Shown here one piece after another: positions 29,451 through 46,905 of a stretch of 64,000 nt of DNA. The notes below the pieces were generated by a model, which did not search any database, was not told the origin of the DNA, and saw nothing but the letters and a program-made list of their open reading frames with translations. The stretch is taken from the NCBI RefSeq assembly GCF_964340395.1, contig NC_135554.1, positions 6,433,975 to 6,497,974 on the forward strand, read 5' to 3'. Both the position numbers and the translations under genes were made by a program. The stretch comes from Glandiceps talaboti (taxonomy: Eukaryota > Hemichordata > Enteropneusta > Spengelidae). How positions within the stretch are numbered: the first letter of the stretch is position 1; each line of letters begins with the position of its first letter.

Positions 29451-30546
29451 GGGAGCGATCAGTTTTTTACGGCCGGGGTTGGGCCGGTGACTTCTTGTTC
29501 GTGTTGTACTTAAATATAGGGACCCGTCCACAAAACAACCCCCCCCCCCTCTGACAAATAAAAAAATAAAATTCTTCTTGTGCTTGCAAAAGACACTTTA
29601 GATTCTCAAAGCACAATACAGCACACTGCATAGTTAATTTTACTTCTTACATTTACAGTAATTGTAAGTGTATCTGGTAAATTACTGTCCCAAATCCATT
29701 GCTTCACAAGTATAAAGCTCTTTAGACAGGAACCCTATGAGAAGTATGATTGTCTGTTCATGGACATGCAAAGTATTCATGGTTTAGTAACCAAAAGTTA
29801 TAGGATATCTCTTAGATTGAGTGAACTATTACTATTATAGATTAATTCAGCTATTTGTAAAGTACAATATTAGAAATGTTAACATAATTGTAAACCTAGG
29901 GGTTTCAGTAAGTTTCGAAGTAGGGAGAGACTGGAAACAGTATGGGCAGAAGTGCACGCTACGCGCATGTGTGCCTGCTATACAAGCGCGGGGGGTTGGG
30001 GGGTTGGTGGGAATTGCCCCCCTTGAAAAATGAACACCATTCAGAAGTGAAACGCAACTTAGTTATATAAAAGTATCACTAATTTTAGGGTTTCAAAAGT
30101 TTAAATCATTTCAAGTCATATTGACACAAATGATAATAAAAAAGATCAAGTAGAAAGTGAGAAAATGTGGGGAAAACATGCACAGTGGAGGTCAGTTACC
30201 ATTTAGAGATACAAATCCATTAAATCATTTGAAAGTGTGTCTCTATTGGCTATGTTTGTGTGCAATTCAACATGTTCAGGTCAATGGAGACACTGATTTT
30301 AGAGTCAGACCATCCAGCAAATTTCATTTCTTATGTGTTTATGGTTTATTGTATGCACATACATTATTTGTATGGAAATTTAAGTACGGCAGGGTGGTTC
30401 ATGATTTCGTTCAGTTGTTGAAAGTAAGGTGACCCCCCTTTAATAACTTTGTAAAAATGATGACCCCCCCCCCTCTTTGAGTCCCAAATTAAGGTGCCCC
30501 CCCCCCCCCCGATTTACCGCCCCCGCCGTAAAAACTGATCGCTCCC
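29451..30546. mobile_element. Inner TIR element, GGGAGCGATCAG ends
   Basis: Left GGGAGCGATCAGTTTTTTAC and right CGTAAAAACTGATCGCTCCC are inverted repeats. Flanks are TAA on the left and TAC on the right, so any duplication has decayed. The ends resemble those of the 26698-27109 family (GGGACCGGTCAG). No transposase coding sequence recognised. Confidence 0.6.
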
Positions 30547-30879
30547 TACGGCTCATATTTAGCTAAACTGCATGTAGTTACAATTTACTGTTTTCAACAT
30601 GCAAAACAAGTCCTAATGACATCCTGTATAGCTTGGCTGTTTGGGAATGTCATGTGACAGAGGTCAAGCTACACATTGCTCATTATTTTAAAATGCATAT
30701 ACATTGCCATACAAGCGCAAAATGTGCATATGAGCCATATACGCGATTTCCATGCAAAGATTGACCTGAATCACATACATGCTGAAACCAGTCACTGGCT
30801 TCAATATCTTGTCTCATGAGAATGTCCATCGAGCAGAAAATAGTGCATGGCAGAAATATGTGTCGTATAATCGAATTCA

Positions 30880-31230
30880 TTAAAGGGACAGTATCTGTAA
30901 CTTGCTGATCTTTTTTCAATACTTTTGTTCTGTGTCAAATGTAGTTTCTTGTTCTACTCCTTAAAACACGTTGAAATACCTTGTATTTGACTTGTCAACA
31001 CAGCCTGTATATGTGTTATTGTTGATAATTTTAATCCAGACTAAAATTCACCTTGTAAAAAATAACAATGCAGTTTGTACATATACATGCTATGTTTACA
31101 AGTGTTTGCCAAACACAGGAGTGTTTCAATATGCATTATGGAGTAGAACAAGAAACTAAAAACTGTAGTTGATACACAGAACAAAACATACTGAAAAAAT
31201 CATCAAAAGTTACAGCTACTGTCCCTTTAA
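30880..31230. mobile_element. ~350-bp MITE with ~90-bp TIRs
   Basis: TTAAAGGGACAGTATCTGTA at the left pairs with AGCTACTGTCCCTTTAA at the right. The pairing continues inward through TTTTGTTCTGTG and TAGTTTCTTGTTCTACTCC against their complements near 31141-31190. No coding frame. It lies within the larger 29187-32599 element. Confidence 0.7.
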
Positions 31231-31383
31231 TCTATCCAGATAATGACCATCCATCCATCTATCAATGAATTTGTCATTTTGATGTGGGGGGGGGGGGGGT
31301 CAGCTTTTAGAACTTGGGATTGGGAGGAGGGTCACATTTTAGAAAAAACCGCCAATGGCATTGTAGCACAACTGTAAGTTTTA

Positions 31384-32400
31384 AAAATGTTTATCCATAT
31401 GCTTGTCCATGCTAACAATAGGTGTTCATTTGCTGAATCCAGTTGCCTATCCAATCATGTTGCTATCTCTGCGATATACGCGATCATTTGGCTGTTACTA
31501 TTGGCGTGGTCATGTTGCTAGATATATTTGCAGATATTTTTTGAATGTTTTTGTTCACCTGTGTATGAATTCCTGATATTATCTTTGCAATATACGTGAT
31601 CATTTGGCTGTTGCTATGGGTGTGGTCTTGTTGTTAGGCAAATTTACATACATTTTTTGAATATTTATTCATTGTCTATTAATCCCTGTTGTGATCTTTG
31701 TGAAATACACAACCATTTGGCTGTTACTATGGGCGTGGTCATGGCTGCTATGGATATTTGCATACATTTTTTAATCACTTGCCAACCAGAAAATGTTATT
31801 TAACCAAAATATACTGCCATTTGGTTGTTGCTAAGGGCGTGGTCATGGTTGCTAGGGCCAATTTTGTCAAAATGTTTTGAAGAAACTCTGCAGAATAACA
31901 CTTTCAGAACATCTCACCAAGTTTCAGACTCATTGACTAAGTACTTTATGAGATATAAGTTTTTGACCAAAAATGAACATTTTTACACCTAATTTGCATA
32001 TCACTCATGGAATCATTGTATGCTTAATATTTCTTCGTCCATACATACCTATATTGCCATTAAATTTCAGGCTCTGTGGTTTTGGAATTATAGATTTTTG
32101 ACCAAAAAGACCCATTCTTAGCCCTAATTTGCATATCACTGATGGGACCATCATATCATGAACAATTCTTAGTAAAAAACACCCTGAAGAAAGTTTCACC
32201 CAAATTTTAGCCCAATCTGCCCAGTAGTTTTTGAGTTCAAGTTTTTTGACTAAAAAATCACATTTTTGACCCAAATCACAAACCGATGGTAAGATCATTT
32301 TGATTGAACAATTTTCCAACTAGACACCCAAGGTAATGGACACACCAAATATCATGGCAATCAGTTCAGCGGTTTTTGACTTTAAGTTGTTTACACACAC

Positions 32401-32462
<62 letters not shown>

Positions 32463-32465
32463 GCC
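31384..32465 (+). repeat. Degenerate ~110-bp repeats ending in a (CAGA)n tract
   Basis: Four or so units between 31440 and 31870 share CATTTGGCTGTT, CTATGGGCGTGGTCATG and ATTTGCATACATTTTTT. Further units from 31900 to 32390 share AATTTGCATATCAC, TTTTGACCAAAAA and CACCAAGTTTCAG-type motifs. It ends in CAGA repeats at 32395-32462. Reverse-complement relatives lie at 2040-2830 and 43.5-44.3 kb. Non-coding dispersed family. Confidence 0.65.
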
Positions 32466-32742
32466 GGGCGATCCCTATAGCACTACTGAACCTCAGCTCA
32501 GTTGTGCTAAAAATGATTAGGGGGAGGGGGTCACATTTTACAGCTAAGACATACCCTAATTTCCCCCCCCCCACCCCCTTGTAACTAATGAAGGCTCCCT
32601 AAATGTGACAAAAATAGATGGCGGTATTCAGTTTGTTTGCATTTCAGTTTGTTTAATTTTCACGCATTAAGATAAGGGTTTCACCTTTACACGTCAACGG
32701 TTTCATGTCTACGCATATGTGGGGACTGTTTTCATACATATA

Positions 32743-32777
32743 ATCATAGACAGTAGATCCCCTCTACTGTCTATGAT
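32743..32777. repeat. Short perfect hairpin
   Basis: ATCATAGACAGTAGA and TCTACTGTCTATGAT flank a 5-base loop, about 130 bp upstream of sulfotransferase 2's first coding exon. Confidence 0.8.
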
Positions 32778-32908
32778 ATAAGTAGGTAACCAACACACCC
32801 AACATACTTGAGAGAAACTGTCAAGGTATACGGACAGCATTTAGAACCCGACTATGCCTCGTCTGACCTTGACCTGTGTAGCTCTTTGTCGTTTGATTGC
32901 AGGTCGTC

Positions 32909-38314
<5,406 letters not shown>

Positions 38315-38514
38315 CTGCAAGTTCAATACGAAAGCCATGTTAGCCTAACATTTCTGTAGTGTAAAAGGACTTACTAGTATTTCAGTGTTTGTAACCCCAT
38401 CTTGTGTACAGTTTCTTAACATATGTTTGTTATGAATCATAAGTTTTATTATTGGTAGATTTTTAAAAAGTATGTATTTAATGTATTTTAATGGATAAGT
38501 CACACACCGTGACG

Positions 38515-38520
38515 AATAAA
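38515..38520 (+). promoter_or_regulatory. Candidate polyadenylation signal, sulfotransferase 2
   Basis: AATAAA 200 nt downstream of the stop codon in AT-rich sequence. Position is plausible; usage is not shown. Confidence 0.4.
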
Positions 38521-39636
38521 AGGCAGGCCAAAAAATTAAACTTTGTCATATCTACCACAGTGTCGAAAATACAATATAGCAAAAAAGGATAAAGTATATC
38601 ATGTTAAAAATCTTCCCATTTAGTGAGGTAAATAGGTATTTCTTGTTTCTTTTGACTAACGTGTCACACAGCTCATGAAACTTGGCGTCCGTAAATGTAA
38701 ACCGACGACGTCACACGTGGGTTACACTCAGACTGGAAGGTGAAGTCAGGTCAACGTCTGGTGAAAGTCTCTCAATCAGCACACAAAAAAATGTTTATCT
38801 AATCAGTGAACCCCAACTGTTATAGTGACGTAAACAGTGTATAAATAGCATTCTGAGCTAACAAATGTACTATATTTAGACATTACATAACTGCCAAAAT
38901 AAACACTCGCTTTATGAGGGACTGTGTTATTGGTTAGAATTGTGTGATTGATTAACAAAGACATGATGTTAACGACTGTGTGGGTGGCTGTGGATGAATT
39001 TTAAATTGCATTTCATGATGCAACTGAGGACTCCTAGAGTAATGCCTTTGCCTGTACGTGAGTGGAACTGTAAATCGTGACGATATCGTAGGGACTAGAC
39101 TAGTCGTACCCACAAGCAATAGCAAGACGTAGTCAATAAGATGTGCTTGTCAATTCAATGTGTGATGAATGATGATGATGATGATGATGATGATAATAAC
39201 AATGATGATGATGATAATGTCGACGTCGTCTGTACAGCTTCTCAGCGTGACTACTCAATGAAGACGCTTACACGTCGACATCATTAATTGGCCTTGATGT
39301 AGGATAACCTCAAACGAATAACAAGTCTGTTTGTCGTATCACAATGTTCAAACTGGAACAAAGTGAGAACATGTATACAGCTTCTGACTCGACTACAGTT
39401 CACTGTTGTACTATTAAAGTTGTTGTGAATTTGAAACTCAACCGTTTTTGTTAGTAAACAACCGTACGCCAGAACTCCATTTTGTGTACGGCAAAGGTGT
39501 TCAACTTCTTCCAACATATGTAACTTTTATATTAAACTTGACAGCAATAAAAGTTTAGAAAGTGGCGCCCGTCATTATATTGACAGTGAAAAGTCGCGAA
39601 CTAAAAGCAATGTGTTGCTAGGTATGTTACTTTAAC
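38521..39636. other. Intergenic after sulfotransferase 2
   Basis: Contains a short GATGAT run at 39171-39212. No gene recognised. Confidence 0.4.
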
Positions 39637-39677
39637 CATGGAAGTATAACCCACCATGGGTGGGTTATACTTCCATG
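39637..39677. repeat. Perfect short hairpin
   Basis: CATGGAAGTATAACCCACC pairs perfectly with GGTGGGTTATACTTCCATG around a 3-base loop (ATG). Confidence 0.85.
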
Positions 39678-39884
39678 CTTTAACAGACTTTAGTTGACTT
39701 TCAATGACGTAATCACATCAGTATATCTTTAATGCATGCTCTGTTGATAACGCTGTGTTCTGTACTACCCAGGGCTCATTTTGAGCATCGAACTCTGAAA
39801 CGGTCGCGATGAGGCATCTTGGATTATTGTTGTTAATTATTGTTAGAATTTGTCTATTTTGCACCTTTATGTAACAGCAGCACA

Positions 39885-42330
39885 TGTTATAGTCTTGCTG
39901 CTAGACGTTCGGGCTTTCTTTCGATGCTATAACTATAAGCGAACGAAGTTCGCATGTGAGGGCTTGCCCCATCCTCGATAGCGTTGTTCGGCTGTGTGTC
40001 GTATTTTATCGGAAGAACATCCGAGGGCTAGCTGATAGACTACACATGTTACGGCCGATAGCGTCTCTCTCCATTTACCATGTAAACATCGATATCCAAT
40101 CACGTTCTCGGAAGGTAGTTAGAAAAAAATTATCTGCTCCAATTCCCCTACATGGCGTCAGAAATCGGTTGATATCTTTGGTAGGTATGGCCCTATTGTA
40201 TCAACGACACGATTTATCGGAATATTATTAAATTTGGGAACTAGGAAGTGACGGAAGGTAAAATCTTCGAAATGTTTGCCCAGTACAACGGCCGGTTGAA
40301 AGTTTATGTTTATGTCCGGTAATGGCCTTTCAACCCTTGTGTCCTCTTTCGCTGTGAGTGAACCAGCGCTATCACAGAAACAAGTGTAATTTTACCCCTT
40401 TCAAATATACTAGTTGGCTAAATACGTCAATATTAAGGATATTGTCGACATTTTATTGCATTCTGATAGAAATATTCTAAGACATTAAACTCGGGAAACA
40501 AATGGCTGTGATCATACATGTGTATTTTGTATTTGGTAGTATGTTGATCTTTGGCTAGTGTTAATGTTTTACAGCTGTCTGGTGTAGTTAATTTGTAACA
40601 TTTTGTACACAACACAACGTATTTGCATTTACTTCTAGTCAAGCCCCGTCCACTTTTTATTGATTTTTCTCGGTAGAGTTACCAGTAAGCACGCACAAAA
40701 ATGTAATTTCTAGAGTTACAACGTATAGACAAAAATTAATGTTCTTGTGGCACGTTGAGGACGCTCTTGTAGTAAGCGCTGTCACTAAGGAACGACCATC
40801 GACTTTGTGTGTGCATTTTTTCACAATTACTAGTGAGATACAGAGGAACAGATCATGCAGATGTTTTATTTGTGTTTACTTAGTCAGGTTTAAGCCGTTA
40901 AAAAGTAAGGTCTACGCTTTTCAAGAGCTATATTTTCCCCATAGGAAGGGTTTTTTATCTCTGTTTTTTAGTGCGAGGCCAAGCTCAGTTGCGACAACAA
41001 TTGATGTGTAATCATTTTTGTCTTTGGACACCTCTCTATGTGCGGTATTAAAGCCCATGGAGGCAGCTTGACGAAGCAATGTAAACAGCTTGTTGGTGTA
41101 AGTTTTGTGTATGAAGCCATGAGTGCAATCAGACCTGAACGAACCTCGGTAATTTTAAACTGCCTCTGTTATCAGGTATCATCGGGTAAATTACATAACG
41201 TAATTAATTCAGAACACATATAGGTGTGAGACTGGTTACCGATTTTTTTTTCATTTCAACTTCAAAAAACGTCGCTGAATACAAGGTAGGTGGAAACGTC
41301 AATATATAACTTTAATGTCGTACACCACAATGAACATGCCTTGGTTGCCAACTTCTTAAAGAGGCGGACAATTATGTCGTAAAATGGGTACTAGTATTTT
41401 GTTCCAGCCTACAACAAAATTTAAATGGAATGTAGTTCACCAACAAGTTGGAGCAGTGACACCAAAATACCATGCTATTGTCCTCAATTTTCCCACGTTA
41501 ACGTGCACGTCTCGAACCTCCGCGATGGTGGACCTCTACTCCCCCCAACCACACACTGTTTTGGTCGAAATTCGACACGACGAGGAGTCTAGTTATCTAT
41601 CTAAGTACACACTGTCTCACCCCTTGCCAGGCTAGGTGATGATATAAATACTGAGATAAAAGTGTACACATTCGGATAGGGACACACACAGCATGCAGTG
41701 TTCACGGCGAAACAAATTTATAAGCCATGCAACATTCACAAGCCCTGATGGCTGCTGAACAATGAGACGTGTCTTATATAGCGTAGCTCATATGAAGATA
41801 TGCGTAAAATTCGTTTTTTAAATGTTTACCGTTTCTTTTGAATGGTAACAGTTGTGCCCTTCATCCTTAAACCCTTACTGTGCAGTCACTACTCCATTCA
41901 TGCATGGAGGTAGCAAACTATTTTGGTCCAGGCCGTACTCTTGCATTTCATTCTTGAGACCATGGACGCTTCCCCTATACTTCCATGTGCAGGCATATGG
42001 TTTCTGACTTTGCTGGACTGGTTTTACAAAATAACGAAGGTAAAATAACAATGAATGATTACTACAAAGGTCAACCCAATTCACACCTTCTAAATCCCCC
42101 TTTGTCTTACACTATCCAATACTGATAAAGACTTCAGCAGCAACGCAGACAAGGAGTTAGTCTATCTGCTAGACCTCGGATGTTCTTCCGATACAATACG
42201 ACACACGACCGAACATCGCTATCGAGGATGGAACATCGCAAGCTCTCACTGCGAACTTCGTTCGCTTATAGCATCGAAAGAAAGCCCGAACGTCTAGCAG
42301 CAAGACTAACAAGGAGTTGGTTATAACCCG
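39885..42330. mobile_element. Fold-back element with ~165-bp inverted ends
   Basis: 39885-40055 (TAGTCTTGCTGCTAGACGTT, GCGAACGAAGTTCGC, CATCCTCGATAGCG, GGAAGAACATCCGAGG) is repeated inverted at about 42165-42310. The ~2.1-kb interior shows no transposase or other recognised protein. A third copy, in + orientation and split, lies at 47660-48185. Likely a non-autonomous fold-back DNA transposon; precise ends and duplication not determined. Confidence 0.6.
41600..42165 (-). repeat. Segment repeated inverted at 48.31-48.72 kb
   Basis: GTGTACACATTCGGATAGGG, GCATGCAGTGTTCACGGCGA, TGTTTACCGTTTCTTTTGAA, TTTTGGTCCAGGCCGTACTC and CACCTTCTAAATCCC all occur in reverse complement and reverse order at 48310-48715. 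The first part also resembles 12425-12520. Confidence 0.75.
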
Positions 42331-42679
42331 CTACACAAACTTTAATATTAGCTCCTCCTGAGGCGATCAGGCTAAAAACGTAAACATGTACTATGAAGGT
42401 CAATTCAGGCAAAATAACGAAGGTAAAATAACAATGAATGATTAGCCGATATCTACATTGACTGTTGCACATGCGTAGATATAAAAGTTACAGGTCATAG
42501 AGGTCAAGTCTTCTGGTGGCAGGAACTTGGCAGAAATGCTATGAAATTGCTAATATTTACGAATAAAATGACTGAACTCTTGTTGAGGTATCGATAGTAA
42601 AACTATATTCAATTCGAAGTTCGTTTAGGGTGATGTTGATCTTTCCGACGTCGCTACTTGCATTCAAGTTAGAAATAAA
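42331..42679. other. Non-coding spacer between fold-back units
   Basis: A duplicated CAAAATAACGAAGGTAAAAT block (about 42027 and 42410) falls near its start. No gene. Confidence 0.4.
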
Positions 42680-44758
42680 ATAGTAACGTCCTGCCAATGA
42701 ATTGTTATGAACATAGTTTGTTTTTTCAGTACTGAGATGTATTCAACCAACAATAGATTTGTGTTTTTGTCTCGCCAACTATACTGGTAGTCAAACTGAC
42801 TCGAGTGAGTTGAGTGTTTATATAGTAAAGCATACAGTTCAAATATACAAGTTGTATAAACATTATTTACATTGTCTCCCCATAAAAGAAGTATCCATGG
42901 TAGCATTACTATAAAGGTTTTAATGAGGGGTTCTACATGTATTTTTGTACCCAAAATCAATAAATAAATCTAATTTATAGCATACATTGTAGCTTTTGGT
43001 TCCTCACAGTGCAGTGCCACATATGCAGAGCTAGAGGTACATATACTGGATGCCGTGTTTAGTGGATCCACAGGTAATGATAGTATCATTTATAGTTCAA
43101 TTTGATGAGTTATTTCCTATTTTTCATAGTGACCACACTCCGCAATAAACACTAGCAATTTCCTTACATGAAATCAACATTCAACTGTTTCAACAATGGA
43201 AATATAAGGTGCGAGATCAACATATATTTCAATGTAGGATGAAAATCTAAATTCTTTTCTTTTTGGGGTGTTTTTTAGCTGTCTAGCGCTCATCCTACAG
43301 AATCGATTTTACTTTTAATGGGTCTGTTCGTATCCCTAAACATGCAATTATTTCTTTTAAAAAAATTCCCCAAATTGAGAAATGGACACTATAGCACAGC
43401 ACTGAAATAAAGTGTCAACAAAAAATATATCTGATGGCGTTTTTCCTAACTACATACTGTCTTTATATTCCTAGCATTATACTGATTTGATTGGATGGAC
43501 ATTTTCAATTTTGGCCAACTAAGTTAGAGGGGTGGGTGGGGGTGGGTGGGTTAACTGAAAGTTTTTTAGCTTTGTATCCTACATTGAACTATTGACCTAG
43601 CCCCCTAATGTGTTGATTTATCATACATAATTATGTACTGACAAACATCCTTTGGTGCCTATGTGTCCCAGTATTATGCATTTTAATGTGAATTTTGTCC
43701 AAAAATGTTGAAATTTGGATAAGGGGGGGGGGTTATAATTTTGAAATGTTATGACCACTTTTGCTTTTGGAGAAATACATAAACTCTGCACATGAATAGT
43801 TCAGTTGATGTATCATACATATGTACTGATGGAAATTTACCTTGGTGCCTGTGTGCTACAATATTGTCTAATTTCATGTGATTGTCCAAAAATGTTGAAA
43901 TTTTTATGGGGTGGGGGTCACAATTATGAATATTATGAGCACTTTGGCATTTAGAGAAAGAAATAAACTCCATATATGATTAGTTCAGTTGATTTAGCAT
44001 ACATATGAACTGATAGATATATCCCTTGGTGCCTGTGTTCCAATTTTGTACAATTTCATGTGATTTTTGTTCCAAAATGTTGTTTTGATGGAGGTGGGGG
44101 TCACATTTACTGGCATTTTCAAGTTAGCATACACACAATGATTTTTGTTGTCTATTTATGAAGGGGCATTGGTACATTATACTGAGGTGCAAAGATAAAC
44201 CAGCTCATTTTAATTTTTGTCAAAATTCAACAAAAAATTTCATAAGATATTTCTGTCGAAAATGTCAAAATTTAGATGGGGTGTGGGGTGACAATTTCAG
44301 TTCTATAACGGACGTGGTGACCCCATATTGTTTTGCCATTGATAAGTAGCTGGAATAATACAATGTACACACAGCGTATAAAAACAATCTCTCACGAACT
44401 TTTATCCTTTTTTGCTATTTTCTTATGTTTTTCTTTAAAAATAGTAAAGCAGTTGGAGATAAAATAACATAATATTTATGAAATAATGGATATAAATTCA
44501 AAATATTATGTCTGGACCTACTATACATTGCACTTTAATACATAAGTTCGTTTGGTTTTCTGGGATAATCTTTAACTGTCAAAAATCATGTTGTAGTTAA
44601 CTGTTAACCCAAAAATATATATGTACATACAAGAAACGGTCATTATCCTGAAAACAAAGGTGGTGACATAGTATTTTCTCTGCATTTTTACATAAAAATA
44701 TCAATGTTTAAGTATGCAAAGTATAAGCAAAATCTATCGACTTTTTTGAATTTGATAC
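42680..44758 (+). repeat. Left arm of a large (~2 kb) inverted repeat
   Basis: From TAGTAACGTCCTGCCAAT (42681) to TCTATCGAC...TTTGATA (about 44758), this arm matches the reverse complement of 49617-51569 throughout with moderate divergence. Examples are AGTTGGCGAGACA, GAAATTGCTAGTG, CCCTAATGTGTTGATTTATC and CATCTAAATTT. From 43560 to 44110 it holds three or so degenerate ~190-bp subrepeats (CAGTTGATnTATCATACATA, CTTGGTGCCTGTGTG, GTCCAAAAATGTTG, GGGGGTCAC). No coding frame. Confidence 0.85.
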
Positions 44759-46439
44759 CCCCCCCCCCCAATAGAATTGACTATATCTCAAACCACCTCC
44801 TCAGAAACATTTTCAACAGACGATCTCTCAAAACCTTTTTACCAATAGTGCGAGGACACATTGACTATGTAGTCATCCCACCATCTATATGTTTGTCATG
44901 AGTTACAATATCAGTAACCTCCCCATACACTTATGACTAGAATGCCATTCTATTCCACTTCCTTTCCACATATACAGTGTAAATTCGTAAAATTGTGTTT
45001 CATCGCAAATGTAATAATTCAAATTCTATCTGCGTACATCATTCGTAATTCGACACATTCATTACACACTCATTGTAATACCAGAAATACTATAATGACA
45101 CGCATAATACTAAATGACATAAAAGCATGTAAATAAAATAATAGTGTTTGTTCATAACATATACAGAATGTAAATACAATAATAGTGTATTGCTGTGTAA
45201 GATACTTTCTGCATGTTCTGTGGACTGTGGCTTGCCAAACATTGGTACGCATGCGTGCAGTGGGTGAAGGGCGTTGGCGGGGCTTATTTTATAGTTCGTA
45301 ATGATTGGCTATTCATATTGTGACGTATTACATGGAAAATAAAAGACGCACAGGCGGAATACCGTATTCTTCACATCTACACTGTCAAACTAGCTTCGCA
45401 ATCATGACTGTGTGCATTTAATCAGTACGGTCGTCAAATGTAAGTTAACTTTGTAACTTTTCTCTAATTATTAAGGATTATATATTATATACAGTAATCT
45501 GACAAATAATCGAGTTTTCTGTCTATTGGTATGGGATATGGGTTTTGCAAGTAATGCAATGAATGTCAAGTTGAACTGTTAGTCAAGTCCTGTCTCTGTA
45601 CTTTCTGGTAACACATGGTAACATCATAGATTTGTATCTACAAGATTTACAATGAACCAGTGATGATTATGGACGTAGAATTGAATATAAGTGTAACGTG
45701 TGGCAGTTGAAGGTAAACATATTTCGGCTGAAAATGGCGACAGTGCACCTTACCTGTGGGTATACCTCTGGATATATACGCTGCGGGGTTCCGACTCGTC
45801 GTCTTCCCTCCGCCATGGTCCCATTCGCACGGATTCGCACGAATTTGGAGGAATAAAAAACACCCAATACCCTTGCTAATGACTATATAGAATACAGAAA
45901 ACAACTTTAGATCATTAAATGCAACCCACATCTTGTGCATTCTGTCATTTCCTGTCTAACGTTCGCTAGGGACGTCGTAACATGGTCATTAGCAATATAC
46001 ATGGGTGATTTTTATTTCCCCCAAATCCGTGCGAATGAAATCTGTTCGCAGTCTCGCTATTTGAAATAGGGAAGAACCATAGCGGAGGGGAGACGATGTG
46101 GGGAGACTAATAACCAGGAGATTAACAGCCTGTGTGAACATACCACTATAGCAATAGTAATCAGAGCCAGACGCAAATGCAAAGTGCCATACATTCCAGT
46201 CGTTTGTTTTCGTGTTATCAATACGCTACGTAAATGTTGACATTTGACAACTTTAAAAGGACAAGTGGTTTCAATCCAAGGTATGTAGTCTCTTCAAAAG
46301 TGAAGCACATTCTGCTCTACCGATCAACAATATATCACGTCTAAATTTCAATTGTACGTAACTAGGTCAGACACCCATTCAATGAAACAATCAAATTATC
46401 TATAGCGCCGATTTCCAGCAGAGCCAATAAATGTTATAT
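44759..46439. other. Left part of the spacer inside the large inverted repeat
   Basis: C-run at 44758-44769. No protein recognised. A promoter-like arrangement lies at 45305-45440 and is listed separately. Confidence 0.4.
45305..45440 (+). promoter_or_regulatory. Possible promoter and short first exon
   Basis: GATTGGCTATT (CCAAT-box type), then AAAATAAAAG about 30 bp further on, then CTTCACATCTACACTG and a GT/AAGT-like donor at 45439-45444. The only ATG frame (45404) stops after five codons, so any transcript exon would be mostly non-coding. No downstream gene was identified; this may be chance. Confidence 0.18.
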
Positions 46440-46760
46440 TCAGTAGCGTTGAATGGCTAAAACACACCATAGGCTTTGGTGAACTTGAAACAGTCTACGC
46501 TGGAGGCTTGACGGATGTCAAGTAGCAAAGAGTTCCACAGTTTGGGGGCGACATATGAGAATGAGTGACCACCACTTGTAACTTGTCTGTCATTTGTTGT
46601 AAGTAGATTCGTGTATGTAGAACGTAGCTTGAGTGCGACTTGGTGTGTATGGCTGGAGAAGATCACAAAATAATGTACACTGGAGTTAAGCCTAAGGTGA
46701 TGGATGAACGACCTAAGAGGTGGTTTAACAAAAAGTGAATCTGAAATTAACAATAATTAT
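46440..46760 (-). mobile_element. LINE reverse-transcriptase C-terminal fragment, minus strand
   Basis: Minus-strand frame 46753-46457 reads PPLRSFIHHLRLNSS, HTHQVALKLRSTYTNLL, GGHSFSYVAPKLWNSLLLDI, RQASSVDCFKF. The sequence R...G..SFSY.APKLWNSL...IR.A.S...FK is the standard C-terminal signature of non-LTR polyproteins. It lies in the spacer of the large inverted repeat. Confidence 0.75.
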
Positions 46761-46828
46761 TAGTTAAATGAACACAGAACACTTCAAAGTGAAACCATGT
46801 ATTTCAGTGAAATATAACACATATTATA

Positions 46829-46905
46829 TAGTCTAGAGGTTATCCGTGGCTTCGAAACCCAAGATCTCTCTCCACGATTCGAAGCCACGGGTAGCCTCTA
46901 GACTA
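46829..46905. repeat. Hairpin with a ~28-bp stem
   Basis: TAGTCTAGAGGTTATCCGTG...CTTCGAA pairs with TTCGAAGCCACGGGTAGCCTC...TAGACTA around a 21-base loop, with one mismatch near TTATCC/GGGTAG. Confidence 0.85.

Larger units (their letters stand above)
29187..32599. mobile_element. 3.4-kb TIR element with TAA target duplication, nested
   Basis: Left end GGGGGCCTTCAGTAATTAC and right end GTAACTAATGAAGGCTCCC are imperfect inverted repeats (about 16 of 19). TAA lies directly outside both ends (29184-29186 and 32600-32602). Other repeats sit inside it: 29451-30546, 30880-31230 and the 31384-32465 block. No transposase was recognised, so it is non-autonomous or a nest of non-autonomous elements. 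The TAA duplication suggests a PIF/Harbinger-like mechanism. Confidence 0.6.

Noticed and set aside
39956-41223. Open frames at 39956, 40739 and 41038 as genes
   Set aside because: No known domain, no conserved splice context, and they lie in the interior or end of a fold-back element.
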